Of a stretch of 64,000 bases of DNA, positions 56,068 to 64,000 are shown piece by piece. Source of the DNA: Paraglaciecola sp. MB-3u-78 (GTDB lineage: Bacteria > Pseudomonadota > Gammaproteobacteria > Enterobacterales > Alteromonadaceae); assembly GCF_002835935.1 (NCBI RefSeq), contig NZ_PJCF01000004.1:186001-250000 (forward strand), read 5' to 3'. The notes under the pieces are model-generated. The model made no database searches. It was not told where the DNA came from and was given only the letters and a program-made list of their open reading frames with translations. How positions within the stretch are numbered: position 1 is the stretch's first letter; each line of letters starts with the position of its first letter. The translations under genes were made by a program, and so were the position numbers.

Positions 56068-57375
56068 ATGCAACATGAATCATTAATCACCATTCCAAAT
56101 AGATATGCGTTTTTGGGTGAAATAGAGCTGCTTCTTGAAACAAACACAGAACAATCTTTATTGTTAATTGATATCGTGCGTTTTTCTGATGTCAGTGCCA
56201 GCTTTGGATACGATTATGGTGACAAAGTACTATTAGAAATTGCGAATCGTATCGTGTTTCTGTTTGAGAATAACGGGATTTTTGGCCGAATAAGCGGTGA
56301 TATTTTTGGTTTGATTTTGCCAGGTAACCATCAACAAAAACAGTTGCATGGTTTTTATAGCCATCTAGTTCAACATTTCAAAACGCCGATACAATGTGAT
56401 GATCACGCCTTTATCGCTGACTTCAATGTGGGTGCCGCATCAAATCCTAAAAACAATAGTGATATTAATAAATTTTTCTCATTAGCTGAAACTGCTTTAA
56501 AACAAGCAAAAAATAATAAATTTGATAATTTTCAACATGCTCAAAGTTTAACTGATGATACGTCGGGCCGAGCGCTCGCGCTGAAGGCCGATATTACTCG
56601 GGCTTTGGATCAAAATGAGTTAGAAATATACTTTCAACCGAAAATTGAATTAAATACATTAAAGATAATAGGTGCGGAGTGTTTGTTACGTTGGAATCAT
56701 CCACTAGATGGTTTGATTTTCCCGGGTGCACTAATTGAAGCCGCTGAATCTTACAATATGATGAATGAGCTTGGTTATTGGGTATTAGAACAAGCTTTCA
56801 AAGGGGCTGCATATCTGAATAGTGTGGATTTACGATTAAAAATTTCAGTGAATATGTCGCCTTCTCAATTATATGATTTAAATTTTGCCAATAACCTTAA
56901 AGAACTGGCGCAAAAACATCAGGTGGAATTATCTCAGTTTGAATTAGAGCTAACAGAAGACGTGGCTTTGTCTAATTCAATTTTAGTTAAAAAACAATTG
57001 TCTCAAATTCGAACTCTTGGAGCGACTATTGCCATTGATGATTTTGGTAAAGGTTACTCAAACTTAGCTTATTTACGTGATATTGAAATTGACAGTATTA
57101 AAATTGATAAGTCGTTTATTCTGCAGATTGATGAAAGCCCGGTAAATAGAGCAATAGTAGAGGCGAGTCAGTTGATTGCTAAGGCTGCAAATTGTGAACT
57201 GGTCGCAGAGGGTATCGAAACTATTCAGCATCTACATATCTTACGTGAGATAGGTGTTTTATCTGGCCAAGGTTTTTTGTTCTCCAAAGCGATCCCATTA
57301 AATGAATTTGTTGAGCTAGCCAACAAAGAATTAGCCATTGGCACATCCTTTATGCGTGAACATCAGACGGCTTAA
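56068..57375 (+). CDS. GGDEF-EAL protein with degenerate GGDEF (c-di-GMP phosphodiesterase-type)
   Basis: A 435-residue protein without membrane or sensor domain. The N-terminal GGDEF-like domain (about 1-165) has SGDIF (residues 76-80) in place of GGDEF, so cyclase activity is unlikely. The EAL domain (about 185-425) keeps most catalytic features: the motif as AECLLRW (residue 204, ECL for EAL), ELTEDVAL, AIDDFGKGYSNLAYLRD, KIDKSFI and VAEGIET. It could hydrolyse cyclic di-GMP. It is a stand-alone gene with a terminator at 57413. Confidence 0.9.
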   Translation: MQHESLITIPNRYAFLGEIELLLETNTEQSLLLIDIVRFSDVSASFGYDYGDKVLLEIANRIVFLFENNGIFGRISGDIFGLILPGNHQQKQLHGFYSHLVQHFKTPIQCDDHAFIADFNVGAASNPKNNSDINKFFSLAETALKQAKNNKFDNFQHAQSLTDDTSGRALALKADITRALDQNELEIYFQPKIELNTLKIIGAECLLRWNHPLDGLIFPGALIEAAESYNMMNELGYWVLEQAFKGAAYLNSVDLRLKISVNMSPSQLYDLNFANNLKELAQKHQVELSQFELELTEDVALSNSILVKKQLSQIRTLGATIAIDDFGKGYSNLAYLRDIEIDSIKIDKSFILQIDESPVNRAIVEASQLIAKAANCELVAEGIETIQHLHILREIGVLSGQGFLFSKAIPLNEFVELANKELAIGTSFMREHQTA

Positions 57376-57412
57376 CTTAACCTTTACAGGTGTATCCTGA
57401 GTTTAAAAGGGG

Positions 57413-57447
57413 AGTTAATATTCTGATTAGGGTAATATTAACTTTTT
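57413..57447 (+). terminator. Terminator after the GGDEF/EAL gene
   Basis: Stem AGTTAATATT/AATATTAACT (10 bp, 11-nt loop) followed by TTTTT. It lies 38 bp beyond the stop and ahead of astE. Confidence 0.75.
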
Positions 57448-57480
57448 AGAATTCATATCTGCAACTAATAACAACTTACT

Positions 57481-58548
57481 ATGGAAACACAAATCGATAC
57501 ATCAATTCAAAACACCATTCAAACGTTAAAGCAGCAGGGCAATTTTCTCTCTTTATCGCGCACTCAACCTGCACTTTTCAGCACTTCTTTTCAGTTTTTT
57601 ATCGATGCACATACACAAGTTAATGTATTGGCCGAGGGCATTATCAGCTTTGAAACTATTGCCAAGAGTGATAAAGATATTGTGCTCTCCTGTGGCGTCC
57701 ACGGTAACGAAACGGCGCCCATAGAAATTTGCGACGATTTAGTCAAAAATATTTTGCTGGGTAAAACAGTGGTAAAACAACGGGTGTTATTTTTATTTGG
57801 TAATTTACCCGCTATGGATATTGCTGAGCGCTTTATTGAAGAAAACATGAATCGTTTGTTTAGTGGCGAACACCAAAATTTGGCTGCTGGGCAACAGATG
57901 AATCATGAAAGGCGCCGAGCAAAACAATTAGAAGATGTGGTTAAAAACTTCTATCTGGGAATACATGCTGTAGAGGGTAGGAGTCGTTTCCATTATGATT
58001 TACATACTGCTATTCGCGCATCTAAAAATGATAAATTTGCGGTCTATCCATTTCAAAATGGTAAAGCGTGGGACAAATATCAGCTACAAATTTTGTTAGC
58101 CTGTGGGGTGAATACTATTTTACTGTCCGGCAGTCCAACCACAACTTTCAGTTATTATTCAGTCAATGAACTTAACGCTAATGCGTTCACTGTTGAATTG
58201 GGTAAAGTGATGCCATTTGGGCAAAACAATATGGATGATTTTAGTGATGTAGTGAACACCTTAACCAAGTTGATTTGTGGTGTTGAGCTGGGACTTAAAC
58301 ACTTTACTGATTCAGATTTTTTGATTTACGAAGTGAATCAAGTTATCAATAAACAGCAAGATGATTTTGTCCTTAATTTTGCGGCAGATGCCCCTAACTT
58401 TAGTGACTTTCCTAAAGATTATTTATTAGCTCATGAAACTAATTGCGAGTATCGGACCCAATTTGAAGGGGAAGCGATTGTATTTCCTAACGCCGATGTT
58501 GAAATTGGTCAACGGGCATTGTTAACCGTTATACCGACTAATATTTAA
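57481..58548 (+). CDS. astE: Succinylglutamate desuccinylase (AstE/AspA family)
   Basis: A 355-residue zinc hydrolase of the M14-like AstE family, last step of arginine succinyltransferase degradation (succinylglutamate to glutamate and succinate). Zinc ligands are visible in VLSCGVHGNETAPIE (His and Glu) and YDLHTAIR (His). EENMNRLFSG and the later NAFTVELGKVMPFG complete the site. The other ast genes are not adjacent. It is followed by a HIT-protein gene 8 bp later. Confidence 0.92.
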   Translation: METQIDTSIQNTIQTLKQQGNFLSLSRTQPALFSTSFQFFIDAHTQVNVLAEGIISFETIAKSDKDIVLSCGVHGNETAPIEICDDLVKNILLGKTVVKQRVLFLFGNLPAMDIAERFIEENMNRLFSGEHQNLAAGQQMNHERRRAKQLEDVVKNFYLGIHAVEGRSRFHYDLHTAIRASKNDKFAVYPFQNGKAWDKYQLQILLACGVNTILLSGSPTTTFSYYSVNELNANAFTVELGKVMPFGQNNMDDFSDVVNTLTKLICGVELGLKHFTDSDFLIYEVNQVINKQQDDFVLNFAADAPNFSDFPKDYLLAHETNCEYRTQFEGEAIVFPNADVEIGQRALLTVIPTNI

Positions 58549-58556
58549 GGCTTTGT

Positions 58557-58979
58557 ATGACTAATTTTGTTTTGCATCCACAATTAGAGCAGGATAGTGA
58601 ATTAGTCACTGAGTTAGTTTTGTGTTCGGTACGACTGATTAATGATGCCAACTATCCTTGGCTAATATTAGTGCCTCGAGTAGCAAACATAAGTGATGTC
58701 ATTGACCTCAGTGATGCTCAGCAGCAAAGACTATGGCAAGAATCTGCAAGGGTTAGTCGGGCACTTAAATATTTGTTTACACCTGATAAGTTGAATATTG
58801 CAGCGCTGGGTAATATGGTACCTCAGTTGCATTTACATCATATTGTGCGGTACCAAAATGATGTAAGTTGGCCTAAACCTATTTGGGGGCAGGTAGCGTC
58901 TAAGGCTTATTCTGAAGTGCAATTGACCAAACAAGTAAACTTAATTCAGACTGAAATTGAAGCAAGGAGAGACAAATGA
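58557..58979 (+). CDS. HIT domain protein
   Basis: A 140-residue histidine-triad nucleotide hydrolase or transferase. The triad region is [11 protein letters not shown], with Gln at the position taken by the first His in some HIT groups but common in this bacterial branch. It also has [10 protein letters not shown] at the N-terminal strand. The substrate is unknown. It lies between astE (8-bp gap) and ybjQ (4-bp overlap), suggesting one transcript. Confidence 0.88.
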   Translation: MTNFVLHPQLEQDSELVTELVLCSVRLINDANYPWLILVPRVANISDVIDLSDAQQQRLWQESARVSRALKYLFTPDKLNIAALGNMVPQLHLHHIVRYQNDVSWPKPIWGQVASKAYSEVQLTKQVNLIQTEIEARRDK

Positions 58980-59302
58980 TAGTAACCACCACTAATCAGC
59001 TAGAAGGCAAAAAAATTGAACAGTATTTAGGTATTGTTGTTGGTGAAGCCGTGATGGGAGCGAATATATTTAAAGATATTTTTGCTTCAATCCGTGACAT
59101 TGTGGGTGGCCGTTCAGGCGCATATGAAGATGAACTCACCAAAGCACGGAAAATCGGCTTTCAGGAGTTAGAGCACGAAGCTCGTTCTATTGGTGCTAAC
59201 GCGGTTATTGGTATTGATATTGATTATGAAGTAGTAGGTAAGGGCGGCAGCATGTTGATGGTGAGTATTAGTGGTACTGCTATTCGGTATATTGATTTGT
59301 AG
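58976..59302 (+). CDS. ybjQ: YbjQ family (UPF0145) protein
   Basis: A 108-residue protein of the YbjQ family: [29 protein letters not shown], then [20 protein letters not shown] and a final [10 protein letters not shown]. Members form pentameric rings of unknown role. Its ATG overlaps the end of the HIT gene (ATGA). The downstream 59303-59838 holds no clear gene. Confidence 0.92.
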   Translation: MIVTTTNQLEGKKIEQYLGIVVGEAVMGANIFKDIFASIRDIVGGRSGAYEDELTKARKIGFQELEHEARSIGANAVIGIDIDYEVVGKGGSMLMVSISGTAIRYIDL

Positions 59303-59410
59303 GTTTATAAAGGTAGCGTATTGACTTTAGGTGTTACCTTTCAGGCCGGTTAAAACTGTTCCATATTTATCCCAAAAATATGGTCTGCAGGCATAAAAAG
59401 TAAGCAAAAA

Positions 59411-59660
59411 AGCCCGCTCGCCAAACTATGTTCTTCAGCCAATTGTTTTTGATATTTAGCAGGTCGTCACAATGTGCCCCGGCACTCTGTGACTCAATTT
59501 GCATCTCGCGCGGCATCCTTGCAAATTGACTTACTAAATATCAAAAATAATTGGTGAACATATATGCGAGGGTAAGGCAAAAGACAAAACAAAAGGATCG
59601 GCTTCGCCCAGTTGAACAGCTCGACAAGCGACCTGCATGGATGCAGGAAAGTAGAATAAC
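59411..59660. repeat. Structured intergenic repeat, copy 2 (outer stem with two inner hairpins)
   Basis: A 21-bp outer stem (59439-59459 with 59534-59554, one mismatch) encloses two hairpins: GTCACA/TGTGAC (59466-59493) and CAATTTGCA/TGCAAATTG (59495-59528). The flanks TGTTCTTCAGCCAATT and AATTGGTGAACAT, then ATGCGAGG and an A-rich stretch with ATCGGCTTCGCC, match the copy at 17.9-18.1 kb. A CCTGCATGGATGCAGG hairpin follows at 59632. The 70-codon frame at 59551-59763 starts inside the stem and is probably not a gene. The rest of 59303-59838 shows nothing else. Confidence 0.65.
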
Positions 59661-59838
59661 GCAGGAGCAGTTATCGAGAAGTCGAGATTGGGTGCCGATC
59701 ATCATGGATGTGCGAGTGACTAAGTTAAAACATTTACATCAGGTAGGACATGAACATTTGTAGCGATTCGAGCCAAAAAAATCAGGACGATGGCGTGTAG
59801 CGTGCATTTAGTTTTTAATAAAAAAGTAAAAGGTACCC

Positions 59839-60642
59839 TTAGTAATATCTCTGGGCAATATCAATAACATCCTGATATTCGTATAGTGTGAGGCCTTTCT
59901 GTTTGAAGTTGTTGAGTTCTTGTTCAGAGGGAAATGAAAAGTAGTTACCCTTTGAATTTACAGAGTAACTTGAACATTTTCCGGTGTTTTCTATCTCAGT
60001 AATGGTATTAACCACATCTTTAATACCCGTCTCGTATAGGGATAAAGTGTTGTGAAGATAAGAACGCTGATAATCTAAAACTTGCTTAGTTATGCAGATG
60101 ATTTCACCGCTATCTATGCCACTGTCATTAATATAATGAAGGGTGGTGCCGTATTCAGTATCGTTTTGTTGCATGGCCCTTAAAGTTGCCATTACTCCAC
60201 GGTATGTTGGGAGTTCACCTGAGTGTAAATTGATCACCCCAAATTTTGGGATAGCAATTACTGCAGATTGCAGGATCAAACCAAAGCGAATTGAAACGAT
60301 AAGATCTGGCGCAAACGCTTTTATTTTTTCAATTCCCGTCTGACAGTTGATTGAGTGTATGTCTGATACCTCTATTCCCTTTGTTTTGAACCCGGCAAAA
60401 CTTTGAAACTTTTCGGAATTTAGAGACGGGGGATTTTGCAGGGCAGGGAAGAGTATCTTGTTAAACAAATCTTGTTCAAAGAATGCTAAGTCTACTAAAG
60501 ATTGAGGTTTGCTTTTGCTGTTTTTGCCCACAGATGATGACAGTAATATTTTAAATTTATGCGCCCCGAGCATTGTTCGGAATAATATATTCAGGGCTAA
60601 ATTGCTAGCAATATCTTTGTTGGCTAAAAGCAAAATTTTCAT
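59839..60642 (-). CDS. Formyltransferase-fold protein, orphan
   Basis: A 267-residue protein with the formyltransferase N-terminal (Formyl_trans_N) fold. The core reads IVSIRFGLILQ, then FGVINLHSGELPTYRGVMATLRAM and INDSGIDSGEIICIT. These correspond to the Asn-His loop, the YRG motif and the distal Asp of Fmt/ArnA-type enzymes. N- and C-terminal parts do not match Fmt, PurN or ArnA closely. The gene is AT-rich, stands alone, and lies next to a structured repeat, which could mark acquired DNA (inference). The substrate is unknown; sugar-nucleotide N-formylation is one possibility, but no sugar genes are near. Confidence 0.78.
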   Translation of the reverse strand: MKILLLANKDIASNLALNILFRTMLGAHKFKILLSSSVGKNSKSKPQSLVDLAFFEQDLFNKILFPALQNPPSLNSEKFQSFAGFKTKGIEVSDIHSINCQTGIEKIKAFAPDLIVSIRFGLILQSAVIAIPKFGVINLHSGELPTYRGVMATLRAMQQNDTEYGTTLHYINDSGIDSGEIICITKQVLDYQRSYLHNTLSLYETGIKDVVNTITEIENTGKCSSYSVNSKGNYFSFPSEQELNNFKQKGLTLYEYQDVIDIAQRYY

Positions 60643-60678
60643 ATAATAATTAGTTAATCAATAATGATGAGTAAGGGA

Positions 60679-60834
60679 TCAATCATCTTTATCTTCAAAA
60701 CGATCATAAGATTCATTGTTGTCTTTATTAGGCTTAGGTAGTTTTTGATTGGCACTTTGTTTTAACAACAATATGTTGCCAATAATCAAACCCAAGACCA
60801 AAACAAAAATCACCACAACAATCCAAATATTCAT
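60679..60834 (-). CDS. DUF2897-like small membrane protein
   Basis: A 51-residue protein: one membrane helix ([18 protein letters not shown], about residues 3-24) followed by a short polar tail ending in FEDKDD. Size, start and helix pattern resemble the DUF2897 family of gammaproteobacteria. Its ATG overlaps the stop of the M15 peptidase gene by four bases, making it the fourth gene of the yffB-dapE-M15 operon. No function is known. Confidence 0.75.
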   Translation of the reverse strand: MNIWIVVVIFVLVLGLIIGNILLLKQSANQKLPKPNKDNNESYDRFEDKDD

Positions 60835-61505
60835 ACCGTTCCCCTGTTTAAAACGAAGCGCTCATATATGTCAGGCATGTTAGTCACAATACTCTCTAAA
60901 CCTAAAATATTCGACTTTCTGAGATTATTTAGCAACGCTTGTTCATCTAACTGGGCAAACATTTTGTCTGCACTGGCTTGAAAACTTAGATGCCAAGGCT
61001 CCCGAGCAATGCCGCCTTTATATTCAGCATAAGGTCTGCTAAAACCAAACTGAATGGCATGTTCGTTTAGCCAATTGTTGAGTAGGGTGCACGGGCCTTG
61101 ATCGTATTCACTGCAAACCAACTGAAAGTTATGCTGACTCTTTTCTACAGCCTTTTTGTCATACACGTCTAAATCAGTGCCCCAATGATGACGGCTGGCT
61201 CCTGGTAACGCCGACCATGTGAGGATAGCAAGTATCTTTTCTTGGTCGGTCAGGGCAGCGGAATCTAAGGTATTTTCGTTTGCGTCTAACAAGGTTGCTT
61301 TGCCGGACCATTTGTTTTGCCAAATACTCAATTGGCGCTCAAAGCTTCGGTAGCTGCTGACAATTTGTATATCTACATTATCTTGTGCTGCGGCCGTTTG
61401 CATAAGCTTAAATGCTTCACACACTTCAGGTAATAGTCGAAAATCGTTCTGGCATTCGACTAAAAGACTCTCATCTTTTCCTAAAGTGTGAGCTTGGGTG
61501 ATCAC
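60831..61505 (-). CDS. M15 family metallopeptidase (D-alanyl-D-alanine carboxypeptidase-like)
   Basis: A 224-residue VanY/DacB-type zinc peptidase. The HxxxxxxD zinc motif is seen in [14 protein letters not shown] and the third ligand His in [22 protein letters not shown] is also typical. No signal peptide is visible, so the location is unclear. Such enzymes trim D-Ala from peptidoglycan precursors. It overlaps dapE and the DUF2897 gene by four bases on each side; dapE provides diaminopimelate for the same wall precursors. Confidence 0.9.
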   Translation of the reverse strand: MITQAHTLGKDESLLVECQNDFRLLPEVCEAFKLMQTAAAQDNVDIQIVSSYRSFERQLSIWQNKWSGKATLLDANENTLDSAALTDQEKILAILTWSALPGASRHHWGTDLDVYDKKAVEKSQHNFQLVCSEYDQGPCTLLNNWLNEHAIQFGFSRPYAEYKGGIAREPWHLSFQASADKMFAQLDEQALLNNLRKSNILGLESIVTNMPDIYERFVLNRGTV

Positions 61506-62629
61506 GCTAGCAGCCGTTGCAAGATATCTTGGTAAATATCAGCGAGGGTATCGAGATCGTCAATTTTCACACATTCATCAATTTTGTGGATTGTGGCGTT
61601 AACAGGTCCAAGCTCAATGACTTGAGCTCCAGTTGGCGCAATAAAACGTCCGTCAGAAGTGCCTCCTGCTGTGGACAATACGGTTTCACGGCCTGTGCAA
61701 TGTTTGATGGCTTGTTGTGTGGCTGCAACTAGCTCACCAGAGTCAGTTAAGAAAGGTTGGCCATTGAAGGTCCAATCAATGTCGTAATCGAGTTTATGGG
61801 CATCTAATACTTGGGTCGCTCTTGTGATTAACATCTGGTCAGTCACTTCGGTAGAAAATCTAAAGTTAAAACAGATTTTTAATTCACCAGGGATAACATT
61901 ACCGGCACCTGTGCCACCATTGATATTAGATATTTGAAAACTAGTCGGCGGGAATGATTCATTGCCCCTGTCCCAAGTGGTGTTAGCTAATTCTGCTAGT
62001 GCTAGCGTTGACTCGTGAATGGGGTTTCTGGCTAAGTGAGGGTAGGCGACATGGCCTTGGATACCTTTAACAAGTAAATCGCCGGTGAGTGAACCTCTGC
62101 GTCCATTTTTGACGACATCACCCACTTCGTTCGTGCTTGATGGTTCGCCTACTAAACACCATGTGATTTTTTCGTTACGCGCCTCTAAGGTGTCAATAAC
62201 TTTAGTGGTGCCATTAATAAAAGGTCCTTCTTCATCACTGGTGATTAAAAAGGCAATTGAGCCTTTATGTAATGGATTCGCTTTTACAAAATTTTCTGTG
62301 GCCGCTAACATGGCGGCCAAACTGCCTTTCATATCCGCTGCACCACGACCATGTATATAGCCCTCTTTTTCGGTGGCTTCAAAGGGTGGGGTTTGCCAGT
62401 TCTTTTCTGGGCCACAAGGCACTACGTCAGTATGTCCAGCAAAACAAAAAAGAGGTCCATCTGTGCCTTTGCGGGCCCAAATGTTTTTAGTGTCGGCAAA
62501 GGTTAAGTCTTCAATTTCAAACCCTAATGGTTTAAGGATATTCGCCATCATGTCCTGACAGCCCGCATCTTCAGGGGTAACTGATTTTCTGTTGATCAAG
62601 TCTTTAGTTAAATCAAGAGTGCGGCTCAT
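61502..62629 (-). CDS. dapE: Succinyl-diaminopimelate desuccinylase
   Basis: A 375-residue dinuclear zinc M20 hydrolase of the lysine/diaminopimelate pathway. Visible are [16 protein letters not shown], the zinc motif [29 protein letters not shown], the catalytic [11 protein letters not shown] and [12 protein letters not shown] near the C-terminus. It matches E. coli DapE in length. The order yffB-dapE is conserved in gammaproteobacteria, and both joints are four-base overlaps. Confidence 0.96.
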   Translation of the reverse strand: MSRTLDLTKDLINRKSVTPEDAGCQDMMANILKPLGFEIEDLTFADTKNIWARKGTDGPLFCFAGHTDVVPCGPEKNWQTPPFEATEKEGYIHGRGAADMKGSLAAMLAATENFVKANPLHKGSIAFLITSDEEGPFINGTTKVIDTLEARNEKITWCLVGEPSSTNEVGDVVKNGRRGSLTGDLLVKGIQGHVAYPHLARNPIHESTLALAELANTTWDRGNESFPPTSFQISNINGGTGAGNVIPGELKICFNFRFSTEVTDQMLITRATQVLDAHKLDYDIDWTFNGQPFLTDSGELVAATQQAIKHCTGRETVLSTAGGTSDGRFIAPTGAQVIELGPVNATIHKIDECVKIDDLDTLADIYQDILQRLLA

Positions 62630-62970
62630 GAGAAAACCTCTGCGAATTGTTCTGCTTTAAAACCAATGAAATACTCATCGTTATGGATCAGTATTGGGCG
62701 CTTGATCATGGCTGGGTATTCAAGCATTAATGCTAAAGCTGACATTTTATCAACCCCTTGTTTTTGCTCTTCACTTAACTGTCGAAAAGTAGTGCCGCGT
62801 TTATTTAACATTAGCTCCCAGCCCAAGGTTTGTTCCGTTTGTTCTAGCCATTTGGTATCCAAGCCATCTTGTCTATAATCGTGGAAAATATAGTCGATAT
62901 TGTTTGCAGATAACCAAGCGCGTGCTTTTTTGATGGTGTCGCAGTTTTTAATGCCGTACAGGGTGGTCAT
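62626..62970 (-). CDS. ArsC/Spx family reductase-like protein YffB
   Basis: A 114-residue thioredoxin-fold protein of the YffB/ArsC-like group. It begins [20 protein letters not shown], with a single N-terminal Cys, and has [17 protein letters not shown] at the cis-Pro/anion site. True ArsC arsenate reduction is not shown for this group; glutathione-linked reduction is proposed. First gene of the yffB-dapE-M15-DUF2897 operon; the 267 bp upstream hold no gene. Confidence 0.9.
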   Translation of the reverse strand: MTTLYGIKNCDTIKKARAWLSANNIDYIFHDYRQDGLDTKWLEQTEQTLGWELMLNKRGTTFRQLSEEQKQGVDKMSALALMLEYPAMIKRPILIHNDEYFIGFKAEQFAEVFS

Positions 62971-63237
62971 GGTGTCCTATTGAGTTCATCTTAAGGGTAA
63001 TGTACAGACTATAACGATAAAGAGTGGCGCAGGTAAAGGTCGATAACGATGCTTTTAGTTTGTTCTTATTCTTAAATTATATGTAAATCGTCATTATTTT
63101 ATCTTCGCCAGCGATAACGTGAAAATAGTGCGCTTGTAGGCCTTTATTTTGTCGCTGTTGAGCAAGGTAATGGGACATAAAATGCTGTGGAGATGTCTTT
63201 TCATCTTAACCAGCGAAAATTCGGCAAGTAGCTGTCT

Positions 63238-63582
63238 TTATTCAAAATTTTCACCTTGCTTGACTACTCGCTTAAATCCTTCCCCCATCATAAGGTGAGA
63301 ATCAATCCCTAGCTGTATTTGTAGCTGTAAGCCATTTTGCGCCTTTATTCTTAATTGATTAGCCAGTTCTGGGAATTGCAGCATAGTACCAGCGAACGGT
63401 GCTAATAATTGGTAACCAGAAGGTTTAATGGCAATGCCTTCCCCAAAAAGTCGTTCAGTAAAAAGTGCATGGGGTACTTCATCCAGTGCCAGCACTGTGC
63501 CCGATAGCGGGCTATAAATATCGATAGATTTTTTATGAGACGGCAGTGAACTGGCCTCTACAAGGCGACTAAACAACCCCAT
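63238..63582 (-). CDS. EIIA-Glc-like (Crr-like) protein lacking the active-site histidines
   Basis: A 114-residue protein with the glucose-type PTS IIA fold: DIYSPLSGTVLALDEVPHALF, GEGIAIKP, LLAPFAGTMLQF, then LQIQLGIDSHLMMGEGFKRVVKQG. E. coli Crr has 169 residues, so the last 45 or so (after EGFKRI and EGQ) are missing. At the two histidines of Crr (His75 in NHAF and His90 in VHFGID) this protein has Gln76 (ANQLR) and Gln90 (IQLGID). It cannot carry phosphate in the known way. It may be a regulator, a domain in decay, or a scaffold (inference). No ptsH or ptsI is near. Confidence 0.82.
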   Translation of the reverse strand: MGLFSRLVEASSLPSHKKSIDIYSPLSGTVLALDEVPHALFTERLFGEGIAIKPSGYQLLAPFAGTMLQFPELANQLRIKAQNGLQLQIQLGIDSHLMMGEGFKRVVKQGENFE

Positions 63583-64000
63583 GATAAACCTTATTCGTGA
63601 ATCGGGATGATAGGGGATGTTTGTGTTTATTCTGTGAATTAATCTTTAGCATAAGACAATATCGAATTTCATTTTTTGGGTATGATAGCAAAACAGTCGT
63701 CCTTAATGATGTCAATTTGGGTTTATCCACTGTTCCTGTGGATAAGTCTGTTGAGTACTGTTTATATGTCGGTTAATAAACTGATATATATAGAGAAATT
63801 CCTGTTGGTTGTAAATCACTCGATAGCTAAAAGCTTGATTGAAATTGCAGCATTTTGGGGGGGTATTATAAATAATACACATTTGGGTATATTAGCTTGT
63901 TTAGATTTAATTGTGCCGAATGCAAAAAGAATGAATCAAGACTTACCTTAAGTATATTAAGGTATCTGATTTAGATGCATCTATGACACAAGTTGTTAAA
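63583..64000. other. Terminal region with an inverted pair of DnaA-box-like sequences
   Basis: No convincing gene starts here before the window ends. TTATCCAC at 63723 and its mirror GTGGATAA (to 63745, the second matching TTATCCACA perfectly) face each other across seven bases. They also form a hairpin without a T-run. A frame of 91 codons (63676-63951, TTG start) runs through them and has a hydrophobic start, but no ribosome-binding site. Confidence 0.4.

Noticed and set aside
59411-59660. Integron attC site or group II intron
   Set aside because: No GTTRRRY core sites, no integrase, no reverse transcriptase and no domain V-like motif are visible.
59551-59763. 70-codon frame in the structured repeat
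   Set aside because: It begins within the right arm of the outer stem, has no ribosome-binding site and its composition follows the repeat tail, so it is most likely non-coding.
63676-63951. 91-codon frame at the end of the window
   Set aside because: TTG start, no ribosome-binding site, overlaps the DnaA-box-like hairpin, and shows no recognisable domain; left as non-coding.

Overview
The window is a chromosomal segment of a gammaproteobacterium of the order Alteromonadales, most likely an Alteromonadaceae member close to Glaciecola/Paraglaciecola (inference). Support: moderately AT-rich DNA, seqA next to pgm, the block lolB-ispE-tRNA-Gln-prs-rplY-pth-ychF opposite hemA-prfA-prmC, bioA divergent from bioBFCD, and a class II DAHP synthase. 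No phage, plasmid or CRISPR locus is present; one complete insertion sequence is.

Layout. 1-12.4 kb: end of a class I fumarase, rmuC, a small secreted protein, an M61 PDZ peptidase, a PilZ protein, a DUF962 membrane protein, an overlapping LytS-type kinase/LytTR regulator pair, pfkA (converging on them), a decayed EamA transporter fragment, a UbiF-like hydroxylase, a 58-residue membrane protein, ylqF and a YkgJ cysteine-cluster protein. 12.4-15.5 kb: a TetR regulator with a large palindromic operator, divergent from an alkylhydroperoxidase-like (CMD) gene broken by a 1750-bp IS1634-family element with 6-bp target duplications. 15.5-23.4 kb, minus strand: an AGCS symporter, a tRNA operon (Met-Leu-Gln-Gln plus a decayed Gln copy), ychF, pth, rplY, prs, a second tRNA-Gln with its own decayed copy, ispE and lolB. 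23.5-29.5 kb: hemA-prfA-prmC, an HD-GYP-type response regulator and sirB1. 29.5-36.4 kb: the biotin genes with a BirA-type operator, a decayed threonine-aldolase-like gene and a class II aldolase. 36.5-38.5 kb: cheV embedded among four copies of a structured unit that looks like a small RNA family. 38.6-46.5 kb: pepE, a low-molecular-weight phosphatase, DAHP synthase, feoAB, a NYN protein, a 60-residue orphan and the ABC-F gene ybiT. 46.6-50.8 kb: a MoxR-DUF58-transglutaminase operon. 50.9-59.3 kb: seqA, pgm, glgP, a GGDEF/EAL protein, astE, a HIT protein and ybjQ. 59.3-64 kb: a structured repeat, an orphan formyltransferase-fold gene, the operon yffB-dapE-M15 peptidase-DUF2897, and an EIIA-Glc-like protein lacking both phosphoryl-transfer histidines.

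Most genes are housekeeping: biotin, haem, ubiquinone, lysine/peptidoglycan precursors, aromatic amino acids, glycogen and translation. The best candidate for something undescribed is the array of four homologous minus-strand units around cheV. Each has a C-rich segment and ends in a near-identical intrinsic terminator, which resembles multicopy small RNAs with anti-Shine-Dalgarno loops. Other points of interest are the clean IS disruption of a TetR-controlled antioxidant-type gene, two structured repeats (17.9 and 59.4 kb), two decayed tRNA-Gln copies, and three proteins with degenerate signalling or catalytic motifs.
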